A stretch of 64,000 nucleotides of DNA from Balanoglossus misakiensis (GCA_040954595.2 CM082598.2:124001-188000); one strand, 5' to 3'; positions 1-14,100 are shown, counted from the first letter of the stretch. A program made the numbers and translations. The notes: generated by a model from the sequence alone, not told the origin.

Positions 1-1630
1 TTTTCCATCATCGCAATCATCACCTTTGCCAGGTACAGTTGACAGCTCTTGTTAAAGCTCCGTCAGCTATAAAATCTACTTGTAATTTACAGGATTCGAA
101 CCCAGACCTACCGCACCAAAAATCACGTAGCAAGCAAGTCCGTGCACAAAACCACTGTGCCAAAACGCCTGCAAAATCCACTGGAAAAATCCCTGGGGTT
201 TTGAATGACTTTGAGCGTGTGAACCCTGAACTAAGAAATTACTTTCACTACAATTTTGTCTCAAAGGCTGCCACTTTACTTTGTTTAGTCTACCTAGGGA
301 GTCTTGCATGTTATCTTTCATAGCTCAACACTGCATTAACTTAAAATATGTTTTTCTTTTCATATTTTACAGAGCTGATACATACAGTTGAAGAGAAAAA
401 CTCATCCTACTTGTATTCTATACAGTGTACCATAGCTGTAAATAGTTTCTAATTCCGATTCCGTATACATCTGAGCATTATATACTAGGAGATGACTAGA
501 AATGAATTTTTGATCCAGAGGATTATTGACAAATGCTGAATTTGTGATTTAAACAAAAAATGCCAGAAAATAATGTTGATTTGAAATCAAAGTTATACTT
601 CAGTATAACTACATGTAGATTATCCAAAATACATTCATACGCTATAATTTATTCTGTTCATGTGTTAAAATAATTTCAGATTTTGTCCACCTTTCCATGA
701 GTTCACTCGGACTATTGAAAAAAACAACAATAGGACTTGTTTGGTAATGAACGGGTATCAATGTACTTCACTTTTTGCATTCTCATTGCACTAATGTTTA
801 TTTATCAGACCAATCACATCATCACCATCTATTTTACTTTGCCTTGAAGGAATACAATCAATGCTTATTCACTTATTTAAATATACATTTAAATGGCCAT
901 GTCTAATGACCATTTAGTGGTGTTTTTTATGTGTGGCCACTTATGTCCTGGTGTAAATCCATGATTGGCTAAATTGCCAAGTTCTGTAGTTAGTACTGTG
1001 GCTAAATTTGAATGAGTGACTGTATATACTTAAGATGTACAAAGGCTCTTAAATATTTCAACATAAGAAGAAATAGGCCATTGAAATCAAACATTATAAT
1101 GGAATTGTATTCATACACATGTATATTAAAAGTTTGTTTTATACTAACCAAAATGTTCTGTGTTATGAATTGTCAGATCAGACCAATCATATCTCTTGAA
1201 ATTCTTCCTCGAAAGCATTTATGCTGTTTTGAGATTCATAGATATCATTTCTGAAAAAAATGGTAAAACACCATATTCATGTCAGGTCATGATCAGAAAA
1301 TCATCTTTGATATATTCCCAATTATTAATACTCGGAAATGAAGTAATTGTGTGATTTTCTTTTCTAAGCAGTTCTTCAATGATATATCGACACATATATA
1401 TGTGTAGCTTGGTTGTATAGGACTGGTCATTACTTTACATTCTTTTGTTTGAACAGACACTGGAATTTTATCCGCAGTGAACTGCAAAATGCGTACGATT
1501 TTTTTCCGTTCTTGCTGCCATTTTCATGTAAATAGTAAACGTAAAAACCCATTGACAAGCGCCTTTTTCGATTACTAGTATTGGTGGATTATACTCACAG
1601 CGCCCTCGTCGATGACATAGACTATCAAAG
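1..1630. other. Intergenic region upstream of AMN1
   Basis: I see no supported gene here. Small open frames occur on both strands but have no recognisable domains or splice-supported continuation. A tRNA-derived SINE-like element lies near the left edge and is listed separately. The rest is AT-rich sequence with no strong motif. The AMN1 promoter and 5' UTR must lie in the last few hundred bases. Confidence 0.6.
80..175 (-). repeat. tRNA-derived SINE-like element
   Basis: Read on the minus strand, 162-152 matches the RNA polymerase III A box (TGGCACAGTGG) and 102-92 matches the B box (GGTTCGAATCC). They are about 60 nt apart, as in tRNAs with a long variable arm and in tRNA-derived SINEs. 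The T stem and acceptor stem pair poorly, so this is not a functional tRNA. The element explains the longest open frames in this corner, which I therefore do not call as genes. Its 3' boundary and tail are not clear. Confidence 0.55.
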
Positions 1631-3980
1631 ATGGCGGCTATGACATATGTAAACAGTTCTTCCGTGCCGACTTTATTTACAGCGTAAGTTCTGTAGAATT
1701 CTTTCTTTCGTTTGTTGGCTTTCAGCCTTTGCACATCGGAAAGGTATATCGGTGGTTTTAGTAGCCAGCAGAACTTTGAGTGATCGTATTGCGGCAAGAC
1801 CGAAGTAAAACTGCTCTTCGAGTTCTCGTTTTCCTGCACAACTCAATAGTCAATGTAAACACTAATTTTTGTATCGATGGTTACTTTCCACTTTGGTGCA
1901 TGCATTTGTACAATGAGCTCTTCGACACGGTTACAAATCAATATTCTCCGGAAGGGGATAGCGTCTGGTGAATGATGTTCTTCACGTTTCATATCCAGGC
2001 ATGGCATATACATGTATCTGGGGGAATCTTGCTGCCAAGGGTGACATCTAGTTATTACGAGTGATGTTAATTTCAAAACGTGTCGTAAATATGCATAGCA
2101 CCACGTCTATATGGGAATACACTACAGTTACTAAAACGAAATAACACCTCTTTTTCTAAACAAGTATTTGTTTCGTTTCACAGGTCTCTGCAGCATGTTG
2201 TGAAACGTCTTCCACTTTATATGCCAGACATTGAAAGACTGCCCTCTAGAGTCAAAGATCGGTTACTGAATCTCATGAGCAAAAGAGGTCTTCTTACAGA
2301 TGACAACATTTCAAAGGTGAATAACAAACTGTTCTGATTGGTCACAGGCATTTTGAGTTGCTGCAACATTTGTCTTTAGATCATTTTTATTGATCAGAAG
2401 GACAAAGAATTCAGCAGAGGTCTGAACATTGAATCTATGGTACAAAACAGAAAATTCTAAGAGATAATAACATTTTACAGTAATGATATTTCTTGTAGGT
2501 CATTCACGACAGAGTTAGAGTACTTGATTTGAGTGAGTGTGACATCACTGACAATGGGCTTCAGACTATCAGTCTGTGTAAACAGTTGAGAAAGCTGGAT
2601 CTGAACGCTGCCAAGGAAGACAGAACCTCCATATCAACCACAGGCAAGTATGAACAGTCAAAGGCTTCTACTGAGCTCTGATTTGGATAACATATCTGGG
2701 ATTGAGCAATGTCCACTTTAGACAAGTTTTACTCTATTGCAGTATATTCCATGGAATACAACTTCTGAACATAGTGTAATAGACCGGTATGTTTAAGTTT
2801 GATTGACTATAATTTCATTCTTTTCTAGGAATACAACATGTGGCCCAATCCTGCCCCATTTTACAAACAGTTTACCTGAGGAGATGTCTGAACATCACAG
2901 ATGAAGCCATTATATCTCTAGCACAAGGTTGCAGACAATTGATGCTGCTGAATATTGGTGGATGTCGTCAGATCACAGATGCATCTTTAACAGCACTTGG
3001 ACAGCATTGTAGGATGCTGCGTAGTGTTAACTTCAGTAGAACTCAGGTACACATTGTCCATTGACATCAATAAATCACCAACTGCTTGGAATCTTTCACG
3101 TTTTCACTGCTTACTTTCAACAATTCTTTAAAAATCATTATCTTCTGACTATTAATTTTGAACTTTTCATGCATTCCAAAACTAACACAATCCCTCATTA
3201 TCATGAGTTTATTTGCAGCTTGCATCCTAATATTCAACAAGCAGAGATTCATTTTCAAAGTTTCTTTAAAATTGTCAAGTTTTCATCTGGTTTCTTACCA
3301 AGGTAACAGATGAAGGAGTGATTGATTTGGTGACAGGATGTTGCAAGCAATCGCTGACAGAGATTCACATGAAAAACTGTGTGCATGTCACGGATGATGC
3401 CGTAGAGGCTGTTATGGAATGCTGTCCCAAAATTTCCATTTTGCTCTTTGATGGTTGTCCACTCATAACAGGTAATCAAGATTAAGAATAGCAGAAGCAC
3501 AGTTTTACATTATTTCTGCAAAGGCATTACATGATAATGGCATTTATGCATCCAAATATAGACTGAAAATTGCCAAGAAAATGGTACAAAATGATGAACG
3601 AGATGGTCTGCAATTAATCCCAAAGGATTGCAAGTACCATCATTGGCTTGACACCATAGCATTGAATGTTTCTTCTCAGCTGGATTCAAATCAAAGGATT
3701 AACCCTTTCACCCCCAGTTCCCTCTTTAGAGGTCCAACCTTACCATAGAAAACAATAGATTTTGACTGAACCATGGTGGTGAAAGGGTTAATCTGCAGGT
3801 GACAGTACAATAAATTTATGTTCATGCAAACCATGATAGTAGAAACATACCATCTAAGTTGAAATTTTACTTACATTTAATTTTTTTTCTTTCTCTACCA
3901 TAGATCGTTCCAGACAGGCACTTGAAGAGCTGAGTGGTCCACAAACTACTATGAAACAAGTAACATGGACAATTTATTAA
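1631..3980 (+). CDS. AMN1: AMN1 homologue, leucine-rich-repeat protein
   Basis: Six coding exons: 1631-1683, 2184-2316, 2499-2643, 2829-3046, 3303-3471 and 3904-3980 (795 nt, 264 aa; human AMN1 is about 258 aa). The start is the ATG at 1631 in exon 1, whose donor GTAAGT joins in phase to exon 2. Most of the protein is F-box-type leucine-rich repeats of the cysteine-containing class, with repeated ITD(A/E)xL-type turns such as [13 protein letters not shown] and INGGC-like repeats. The C-terminus KQVTWTIY is almost identical to the vertebrate protein. Yeast Amn1 antagonises mitotic exit signalling; the animal role is poorly known. The intron after 2643 starts with GC instead of GT. The gene is tail-to-tail with PIH1D1. 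An AATAAA at about 4466 is a candidate polyadenylation signal. Confidence 0.93.
2644..2828 (+). other. GC-AG intron in AMN1
   Basis: Exon 3 ends ...ACAG and the intron begins GCAAGT; the acceptor TTTTCTAG precedes 2829. Using the nearby GT (in AAGTATG) would shift the frame, whereas the GC donor restores the conserved T-G-I-Q-H join. The extended GCAAGT context is the usual one for the GC donor class. Confidence 0.8.
3699..3791. mobile_element. MITE-like element, TTAACCCTTTCACC family (copy 1)
   Basis: About 93 bp in an AMN1 intron. It is bounded by the inverted termini TTAACCCTTTCACC and GGTGAAAGGGTTAA, with an internal near-palindrome around CTCTTTAGAGG. Near-identical full copies lie at 22175-22265, 22847-22939 and 33319-33411, with partial copies at about 15044-15085 and 37955-38011. 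It has no coding capacity, as expected of a non-autonomous element. Confidence 0.75.
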
Positions 3981-5055
3981 AGAGTTTCAAGTGTCCAATC
4001 CAATATTCATGTGATATCAAGTCAAGAAAGATGATGAAATAGGAGTAACTCAGTATGCTTTATTTGCGTAACTTGGAACATTTTGCAGGTGTCATTACAT
4101 GTCTGTTTAAGTTTGATGTAAATTTAAGAACACTCTCTCTCCGTCCATTGTGTTCCTCCATGACACATATTTCTGATACACTCAGTGTTTTTGTGTTGAT
4201 AACTTTGTATACTGACTTAACTATATTTTTAAATGTTGTGCTTCATATATGCTTACTTGTACATAGTCTTTTATACATGAGCATATGGTTACTGTACCAT
4301 AAAGTACTTTCAAGTGGAGACTTGTTGAACAAGTCTGTGAGTGTACATATTAAATGGCATAAAAAGTTTTATGTTAAAATTTCAGATTATGTTGTTTGAA
4401 TAATTTTCAAATACACAATCATGTATTTTGCATGTTTCATGTTACCATACAATACTTTTATGCAGAAATAAAATGTGAACCATATTTTGTTGTAAGCTGT
4501 TGTTATTTATCCCAACACTTATTTCTTGAGTGTAATGTGTTGAATATGTCATGACTCTGCCTTCATGTCATCTTCTGGATTACAAAACTGAAACGACACT
4601 ATTTTGACTCTAAAGTCTCTTAAAATTCAGTAATCTGTCAAAGTTGAACAGATGTTGGTTTCATATACTCCAGGTTCTACAATATCAGTCTAAATTTCAT
4701 TTTTAACGACAGTATTGTGGTCAAACTTACCAGCATCATTGTCCATCAGTGATTTTCTTCTCTTGGCCGTCACCTAGTATATTCACAATTATTTTACCAC
4801 ATTTCAGTGAAATGCTCAAGAAATGTGGTCTTAAACAACAGTAATGTTACTGTAGTTATCTGGTCTATTTCTCTTCTGTTCCCAAACTGATGATCAAAGT
4901 TGACAGTGCATTGACCACTCTTTTTAGCGGGGAAACAACTTGTCTAAATTCTCCCGGGGAAAATCACTCCAAGTGTTGTCCTGTAATTGGTACTGTGGAC
5001 TCGGGCCTATGTTCAGCCATGACTCGTCAGCAGATATTGTCATCTTACAGGCAAA

Positions 5056-7803
5056 CTAAATGGGTTGAATCGCCAAGGTCAATGTGAGAATCTGAAAGAA
5101 AGCAAGAATACAGTTAAAGATGAGCTTCAGATTTGAAGTTGTTTGGGAAATTTCTATTCATGAGTGTAATATGTGTTGGACAACAGTAGGTATATTATTA
5201 AAAACATTTTACCTTCGTATTTTTGTTGAACTGTGCTCCACACTCATCTTGATCAATGTTATAGGGAAGATAAATATCCAAATGATAGACATTAGGATGT
5301 GCATGTAGAAGTATCCTGTCTTCTCCAAGGTCAAAGGTCAAAGTTTTAGCTGATTTCTGCAGAGAAATGTGACAACCACAGATACATGTATATAATTATC
5401 AATGAAAGCCAGAGTGTCAAACACAACACACATTGTGTTATAAAACATGTTTTGCACTATTATAGACAAACACCTCTGATTCTGTTGTCACAGTTGACAA
5501 TGATAATTGGCACCTTGTACCAACAGAACTTTATAACATTGCAAAAATTCGCTGCTACCAAGTTCACATGTGAAGTTCATACACTTACTTCAAAATTGCC
5601 TCTGAGGGAATTGTCTAATACCACAATCAACAAATACTCATTGATACTCACTACATTTGGAAGCATTATTTCAGCAACAAGGAATTCTGGATGGCCTTCC
5701 GGTGGCTCTCGTATTATCTGAAACTCCGGTTCTTGTCCTCTGCTTTTGTCTTCACATTCTGTGACTTCTGTGATAAGTGATTTCTTTGGTTTTTCTTCTG
5801 TCTTTGTTTCTTCGTCTTCTACTTCTTGTATTCTAGGTTTGGATTTGGTTCGGATGTTCTGTTCTGGCAAGGAACCTAAGAACTTTCTATTTTTCAAAAT
5901 TACGTAATCTGTGATTGAGAGAACAATAGGATCAAAATGCAATATATATGGCTGCTTCAATGTCAGTCAGATTTCACATTTGAGATACAAACAAACTTGT
6001 GGTAGTGGCCACCTGTATATAGTGGCACCACTATATGGCACTCCATATGGCCATATATAATTCTCTCCGTTGAGCGTAAAAATACACAACACTACTTACT
6101 TCTGTCAAGCGTCATATCATATTTTCCTTCTAGGCCTTCCATGCATATTGTGAGGAAAAATCCTTGAAACATCATATTTTCCATAATTTTCTCAAAAAAC
6201 ATTGAGTTGATTATGGCATCGTAAGCAGTACAGCCATTGCCACCTGTAGAGAAAAGGATCATGAACTTTGTTGACTTCTTGTATCATTTGTACGACTTTG
6301 ACTGAAATCAGCCTGTACTTCATGGAAACATGATCTCACCAGAAACCATGGTGGAACTCAACAAACTCAAATAGTTTGTCTATGCATTATTAGGCAATGC
6401 ATTGTAGTGTAGCTTTAATATATGCTAACCTTTTTCCAGATTTTTAACAATCTGTGAATAAATTTTTTTTACTGCATGACCACTATTTTGTTTGTCAGCA
6501 TAGCTTGTAAAGCAACGATTTATTCAGAGGTGTATATGGAATAAGCAATGTAAGAGTTAAAGACAGTTATGTAAGAATTGAATTTTTACAGAATAACTCA
6601 CTTTTGTCGATTTCAGCATGTGGTTCACCTAAACTCATAGGAACTCTATAGTCTGATCCATCTGAAAACAATATTTCTTGGAGCTCTGATTCCGAGAGTT
6701 CCTTTGGTGCTGGCATCTGTGGAAAAGTGAGGAACATAAAATTGTCATGTTTGGTTGGTTGGAAACATGATATTGAATCTAACCTTCAACAACAAAGTTA
6801 TGTAGAGTTTACCAACACACTTGATCAGAGAATAAGTGCAATGCAATGCATTTGAAGGTGAGAATTATGTTGAATACATAATGCACACATACATCCAGAT
6901 ACACAGTCATAATAGGATGTACGCTTGATTCTAATATTTGACAAAGTGACATTTCCAGGAGGTATGCTACATTTTTCTACCTTGACCTCCAACAATATTT
7001 CTGAAACTCTCTCTTTACCTACCCTGTCAGTTTTGCACACATTGATAAAGACTTTCTCTCCCTTTTCATTCTTTGTTTTCAAGCAGAATCCAGGTTCTGG
7101 TATAACAGTGTTGAAAACCGGCATTTTTTCTGGATCTATTCCTTGCAGCTCACTCGCCTATAAAAGGAAATAAAATTGGTCAGTGAATGTAGAATGCTGA
7201 CAACCTCACTTCTTTCAGGAAACACTAGTTAACTGTTCAAGATCTGTTAAGATGAGTTAGCATCCCCTCTCCTTGCATCTTAATAGTAAGGCAAATGCGC
7301 CCGGTGCTATAATGTGCACAGTGCTAAAATGCCCTAGTCACGTCGGACACAAAATTGCCACAAGTTTGACAGATGCAACCACAGTTAATTTCACTTGTTG
7401 TCATGGTGATGATGTGCTGCCAAGGGCTGGGGCGGGCAGGGCGACAAGACGAGTGCGAACAATTGACATAAATGGGTTAGATCTGAAGAGAACGATGAGC
7501 TGTTAATGAGGATTAGCCCAGTTGTGACTTCCATGTACCAGCACTGCAAACATTCAGACACACGGGCCTCCACTAATGGAGCCGAGCCAGGGCGCCTATT
7601 TTGTTTTGTGGGGACGCATTGGTTAAATACACATGTACATAAACAACCACAAGAGACGTGATACGGATGTGGCGTTGAGACGATACATTCATGACATTCA
7701 CTACTAACTATGTAAACAATACCTGCAGTAATAATTTTTGGTACAACTCTTCTGTCTCGTCATCTTTTTCCGTTTCTAACAAACTTCTGTTGGGGGACGC
7801 CAT
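5056..7803 (-). CDS. PIH1D1: PIH1 domain-containing protein 1
   Basis: Seven coding exons, read from high to low coordinates: 7803-7723, 7157-7023, 6716-6602, 6243-6100, 5908-5652, 5356-5213 and 5091-5056 (912 nt, 303 aa; human is 290 aa). PIH1D1 is the phosphopeptide-binding adaptor of the R2TP complex (RUVBL1/2, RPAP3) that acts with Hsp90 in assembling large complexes such as PIKKs, snoRNPs and RNA polymerase II. Diagnostic stretches are EPGFCLKTK and KVFIN(V)C in the N-terminal PIH domain, RVPMSLGEPHAE, the G-C-T-A-Y-D block, then KNRKFLGSLPEQNIR. A C-terminal CS-like beta domain ends in a short exon (ILTLTLAIQPI). All phases join without a shift. The start ATG sits in a typical first exon, with the sequence MASPNRSLLE. 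Confidence 0.93.
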
Positions 7804-10800
7804 TTTGTTTCACAGCTGATTGACCACCTATGTTACTGTGCAGTTAGCTGAAAGCCCCATAACTTGACATATTATCGTTCAAACGCCATTTTCTCTTACA
7901 AAAGAAGCACCAACTTGGCCGTAGAGGGCGCTGGCGACCATCTTGTTTTCTAAATAATTTCCATTGCGTAACGCATAATCATAAAGTACATTGTACTTTC
8001 TACAAGATAGTTTTCTAATATTTTCAAACATCTATCTAAATTCTGGAATGGTTTGTTTCCTCATCAACATGGTTATATTGTCATTTTATCTTATTTTCCT
8101 TTCTTACTCTTCGCAAGTCAAGCGATGTGACCCACAATTATGACGTCTAGTAGACATCTTACTAAATGTGGGTTGACATGGCAACTTTTAACTCCTCTTT
8201 ATCACTATATCAGGACGAAATTAAGGTGTTTTCATGCTGAAGTGATTGTCTCTTGTAATTGTCCTAATTTGCATATTACTGGTACATGTACATGTATTTG
8301 CCAATTGTGTTCATAGCTAAAGTTTTCAATGCAATTCCCTTCAAGTTGACATTGCAAGAACTTTGCGGGCTTGTGTATAGGTCAGTTGTATGGGATTCTT
8401 CAAAAGTGTCATGTGTCAAAGAGTTTTCAAAGAAAATTTGGTAATCTTCATGCTTTAAACACTCAGTATGGTAACTTTTAATGAAATACGTGTACATGTA
8501 TTACTTTTTGTTTTTTAAACTCACAATTACATGCCATTTTCGGCAGTGTAGCTTCTTCATTTCGATTTTTACTGGTTTATTATCTAGGATATGGTCGCTA
8601 GATTCTGATTTATTGAATTATTTTCTCATCCCAGCAATTATCTATAACTTCACAACTATGATACATACGCAGCGCGACCGTGCTACTGTTTTTGTGCATG
8701 CAAATAAGCAAATGACAGTGACGTCACTCTTGTCAAAGGTCTGGGAGCATATCTTTCAGTTTGGCCAATAAGGAAACAGATTTTTAACCATGTGAACATC
8801 AACAACCAATGAGGTCATTGCATTGAAGTCGCCATTGGAAATACCTGGAGGATCTTGAATCTGATCAATTTCCGTATTTTGTCGCCGAGATCTGCGGGAA
8901 AAGATCAGATTTGCGGCTGTCTATTTACCAATTTCCATCCGTGGGTACTGCAGACGACTTACATAAACCTTCTGACAGACTGTCAGTTTCTCGTTTAGAC
9001 AAATTATGTACCATCGGGAAGATCTGTACAGGTAAGCTGTTTAACGTAAGGATATGATATGTACATAATCCATCCAGTCTCAAGATGGCGATAATAAATA
9101 CGTATGTGTCTGTCTTTATGTCAACTCGAAAGCACAAGGATTTCACGGTTAACTATGGAATGTGTATTCTGCTAACACTATCACATGACTAACACCGTTC
9201 GATGATCTCGTGCTGTCTTCTTAGTAACAATGAAATTTAAACCAGTCGCTATGTTCGATCATGTCACGATTGGATGTAGCTGTTTTCAGAAATCGGAGTG
9301 TTTTAAATGACAGATTATTACGGACATCTATGGATGATGTCGTTTGTAAAACGTAGGCCGCACCAGATCAGAAAAGCCACACATTGGAGGCATGGATCGC
9401 CGGTAACCCAAATTTTGAACTGACCTTACATGATAGTTGTCAACCGTAAACAATTTATGTAAATTATCCGGAACCATCACCAAGCAAGTGTATATGGGGG
9501 TACCGCCGTGATATTGCTATTATAATCAGTACATTGTTTGGGTGTTCTATGTTTTCACGACTTACATGGTAATTTTAGCTTCGCTAAAAAAAGCCTGAAT
9601 GACATATGCATACAGATTCACGCCCAGACTATAATCTTACCTCCATTGATTGCAATGTATAATTTAAAACCTGCTGTATTCAATGTCATGAAACTTGTAA
9701 TGTCAGTAATACTATTTGTTAAATCACTTACATCTACCACTATTGTATTGTTCGTCACATGTTTCATATTTTTAGCTTAAAGTTCACTTAAAGGGACAGT
9801 TGGTGGTAATGCAAGCTGATCTCATTACATGTACCTGGATCACCACAGTGTTTCAACATAAAAAATTTGAAATTACAATTGTATGCAACAGGTACTGATC
9901 TCATTCATGGTCTTACTGTAGTGAGAGACAAATAAATAAAAAGGTTAGGAAAAATACAGAGTAGTGACAGTTTACATGTAACTGTCAATATGTGTGCTGG
10001 CAACCAGTGTTATTTTATGCAGCTAAAACAAACACAAAATTTAAACAAATAAACATTACTGTAGTGCCCTTCATGCTGCATATATCAGATAATTGTTGAA
10101 TGTCCCAGCTTTTTGTAGTTTTCTTTCATGCTTTCATTATTACTGGGAGCAGAGAATTAGTTTATTAGTTTGTGCTGCTATTGGTGTGTGTGTGTGTGTG
10201 TGTGTGTGTTTACATGTCTGTTTCTGACTTTCATGTGTATATGTATGTATCTGCCCATAAAGCCATTGTAAATACACTAATTCATTGACTCTTGATGGGT
10301 CCACTCCAAGTCCAAGCAGATATGCACATAATAATAATAATAATTAATTTCATTATTTTGTTTGGTGGGCATGGATGATCTATCGCTCATTTCAATCCAA
10401 TAAAGTGGACAATATTGTAATGGTCTTCTTGAATATACCGCGTACATATAAACATAACGTCATGCATTTCAACCTTTTGCACTGACCATTCAGAAGGGTT
10501 TTTTTCCAAGCCACTGGTTCAAGGCTAAAATTGAATTTCTATGTATTTGCAACCTAGGTAAACACAGCTTGCATTTGAACATAATTTTCTCCGCACATCA
10601 GCAAAATAAATTTATGGATTTATGGATAAATATCCTTCTTTAATTGAATTAACATCACTTTGTTGCTTTCTAGTATTTCTTTGTAATGTAATATTTGCAA
10701 TTTTGATTAATTATAATTTTGATTCACATTGGTCAATAATTCACTATCTGCACATGATCACGTAATCTTGATTGCTACAAGGTGTCACCTATTAGTTCCC

Positions 10801-11150
10801 ATCCCTTTCCACTCCCTTTCATTGCCAGTGCCTTCATGTGGACTTCATTGTGGATGTAATAATCCAAGCAAACACTTTTATGAGTGTTTAGTAAATTGCC
10901 CCTACAAAATTGTTGGTTAATTAAAAATAATGGTGGTGATCAGATGGTGTTCATCATCATCATTATTGCTCCCGCTAATGAATATAAAAATGTCAAAGAG
11001 TTAAAGTTCAGTACAAGAAACTGGCATTATTGAAAGGGTGTGGAATTGTGTGTATGTTGCATGTTTTGATAATGTTGATGTAATGTGTTTTGTATTTACA
11101 TGTATAGAGCATAATACAGACCCCTCTCATAATCATCCAGTAGAATAAAT
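7804..11150. other. Intergenic region between PIH1D1 and the tubby-like gene
   Basis: Divergent promoter space. It holds no convincing coding exon. A CAG/GTAAGC donor at about 9030 on the plus strand could end a non-coding first exon of the tubby-like gene, but this is inference. A (GT)n microsatellite lies at about 10186-10209. The small open frames here lack any conserved feature. Confidence 0.5.
10186..10209. repeat. (GT)n microsatellite
   Basis: About twelve uninterrupted GT units in non-coding DNA upstream of the tubby-like gene. Confidence 0.9.
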
Positions 11151-14100
11151 ATGGCTAGTAAAAAGAAACACAGGTAGGTGAAAGTGTGTGAGAGTGTTTA
11201 CTGCAGTTCTGTTAGTCAGAAATAACTGCTAGATCAACAGTAGGTTGGACCAGTGTCAGCTAATTGTCTGTATTGTTGAATTCTGTCATCAGTCCATATC
11301 TCAATGAATCCTAGTTTAGCCTGTTCTTTGTACCCTGTACCCGTGCAGTAGTTGTATGCAAATGAGGTTTTGGCAATAAGATGCTAAATGGATAATGATA
11401 TGCCCATCAGAGGTACTTCACAGCAGTTTCCTACATGTGCTAGTCTACGGAGATCCGCAGCACTGTTGACACAGTCAGTCACATGACAGTCAAGAATGCT
11501 CCTGTGGTTATGTATGCGATAGTTGTAAATCTTTTCACCTTTTGGCTTTGTTTCATATTTTACATTATGGAACGGCTGATTTCAGTTTGTATAATGTCTG
11601 CTAACATGTAGCATTTCTAAAATGCTCTTGCCCTAAAACCAGTGAAATTTTTCAGTGTCTGTTGCTTGGCAACTGCATCTTCAAAGTCTCATTTCTTTAT
11701 GTCCCTGTAATAAAAGGACTGAAGTGGGCATTTCTAAGAAACTACAGATGTTTACAATTTACAAATAGATGAGCATGCTTATCTCCAGCAAGAAAGCCTG
11801 GATGAAATAAGCCACTGAATGAATACCATATTCTGTCTCATCATAGATGATAATGTAGATACATACAATACGTATAATATTATTTATTTAGTGTTCAAAT
11901 TTCATTAGTTTTAACATTTTAGTGATGGATCATTTTTGTTTCCACGGACAAACAAGGTTTCCATATTTTCTTTACTTGCACCAAATGGTTCTTATAATAT
12001 GCTATGATTTTAATAAATGTTTAAATATTATAAAAATGTACTTCAGGGGTGTACTCCAAAATAAAATAGTCACATACAAACTATTGCAGGGTAGAATAAA
12101 TAGAGATGTTAAAGTCATGTGATACTGATAGCAGACGCTGGTACAAATTAGCAAATTCATGTGTACTAGAATTGTTTGTGTTCTTTGTTTTTGTAGTGGT
12201 AACCGATCAAGTTCCCACAGTGGCTGGACATCTGCGCCACCAGGGAGTGTTGTTGACAATGAAGGGTCAAATTCACCAGGAAGTTTGCGACAACAGAAAC
12301 TTGAAAAACAGCGTGCCTTATTAGAGAAAAAACAGAAAGAGAAGCGTTTGACGCCTGGTATGGTCTTAGCCAATGAGGAGGTCCGTGCTTCCTCAGGTGG
12401 CAAGTCACGCCGCAATCGTCAAGAAGAAGCCCGTCCATTGGTTGATGTCAGTAGCAAGAGTAGCAGTGTTTATCATGGTGATGATTTTGGCGGTGAGTTA
12501 CCATAGCAACCCTCTGATTGACTTCAGTGAAGTAAAATGAACATGAAAAGTGAATAGGATGTTATCCTCAAGCAGTGTCACTGTCTGTCGCAGACCAAAA
12601 TACATTTTGTGTGTTCAAATGAACAGGTCACAATATGTGTTTGCAAAATGATCATTATGTTGTCAGTTATTATTTATAATGACACTAAAGATACCCTTCT
12701 GAAAAACGTTTAGTTGCCATTAAAAGCAGGCTTCAGGGTTTCTGTGTTGAATATTTTTAGAGAGTTGTTTTACTACCATGATTACTAGGAGAGAACTGTG
12801 GGGCATGGTCGTTTGCATGAAAGCTCTCTTTACTGGTATTTGAATTGATTCCTACCCTAGAGCATAAACAGTATATCATTGGGAAATTTAACTAAGTCCC
12901 ATTTGAAGTGCTTTTCATATCAACAATACAAGTGGACTGAGCATTGAATTTAAAAACCGCTTATTAAGTATATATCTAGATGATAATGACAAAGGAAAAA
13001 TTTTATATATTTAAGGTATTCAGTACTGTAAAAAATACTTCAGAGCATTAGATTTTAAAATAAGCTTCTATAAGATTTAATTCTCCCACAACTGTGACAA
13101 AGCTTCTGAAATCTCCTTTCTATCAAGGTCAGATACAAGTACATTGTATGTCAATGTCAACTGAATTTATACAAATGAAATCTATCAACTTCACAGAAAA
13201 TCGTGTTGTGTCAGATCGATCAGTTGTAAACATGTTGATGATTTCTAAACTAGAAGGCACACATTTGAACTCTGCCATATCAAAGTTCTCTCCTGGAGAA
13301 GAATTACTAATTTAATTGCAGGTGTGTTTCAGTTTATTAGCGCAAGGCTACAACCATTTACCAAGTCCCTAAAGACCTCTTAAACTGAAATGCCAATGGC
13401 ATGCAATGAGCTCAGCAAGATTTCCAAGGGATTGTGATGGAATAGTGAGACAAACCAAATGGGAACTGAATGTATTGATAGCACTTAGCTTAAAAAAAAC
13501 CCACTGGCAATTCGGCCTTAATTCTCCTTTCCTTTGTGCCTCCTTGCATCTCCTCATTATGTCTTCATCTAATAACTGACATGTCAATGCATCTTCACGC
13601 ACATGTGACATAAGGCAGAAATCATCGCATGAAAGATGAAACTGTCTTTGATGTGATTAACTGAAAATATAGCTGACAATCTCTTCTGTGCCTTAAAATC
13701 TCTAGGGTACGATGGTCCAGCATCATCTGTCCATGCAAGTGCAGATCGCAGTACAACAGTTCAAGTATTAACAGTTGGCGGAATGACCCCAGATGATGAA
13801 GAGCCAATTATTAAAACAACTACAGGTAGGACAAGACAACCTATCACCCCTCTAATTCAAACCAAAATACATTAGCCCTATTGTCACAATAAGGTTTGAC
13901 TTGTCAAGTCTTAGGCATGCAGGTAATCCTGTGATCTAACCTCATACACATCACATTGTCTTTCAACAGAAACAGAGAGGATTTTAGCAGCTAGGGGGAT
14001 TCCCACAAGTGCAGACTACCATGTTGAAAATGATGAAGAGACAATACCAACCAGCTCATCGCCCATCGGTGTATCTCCGCCCTCTTACACTTCAGTGACA

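Noticed and set aside
80-175. A genuine tRNA gene on the minus strand
   Set aside because: The boxes match, but the T and acceptor stems do not pair and the A-B spacing is long.
39-323. Overlapping open frames on both strands at the left edge (94 and 81 codons)
   Set aside because: They overlap a tRNA-derived SINE-like element and show no domain or splice-supported continuation.
5577-5651. Continuation of PIH1D1 exon 5 past 5652
   Set aside because: The GTGAGT donor at 5651 gives the conserved LPNV/KSAKTL join, whereas reading on gives unrelated residues and a second, weaker donor choice.
7273-7506. 77-codon plus-strand open frame within the PIH1D1 locus
   Set aside because: It lies in a PIH1D1 intron on the opposite strand and has no domain.
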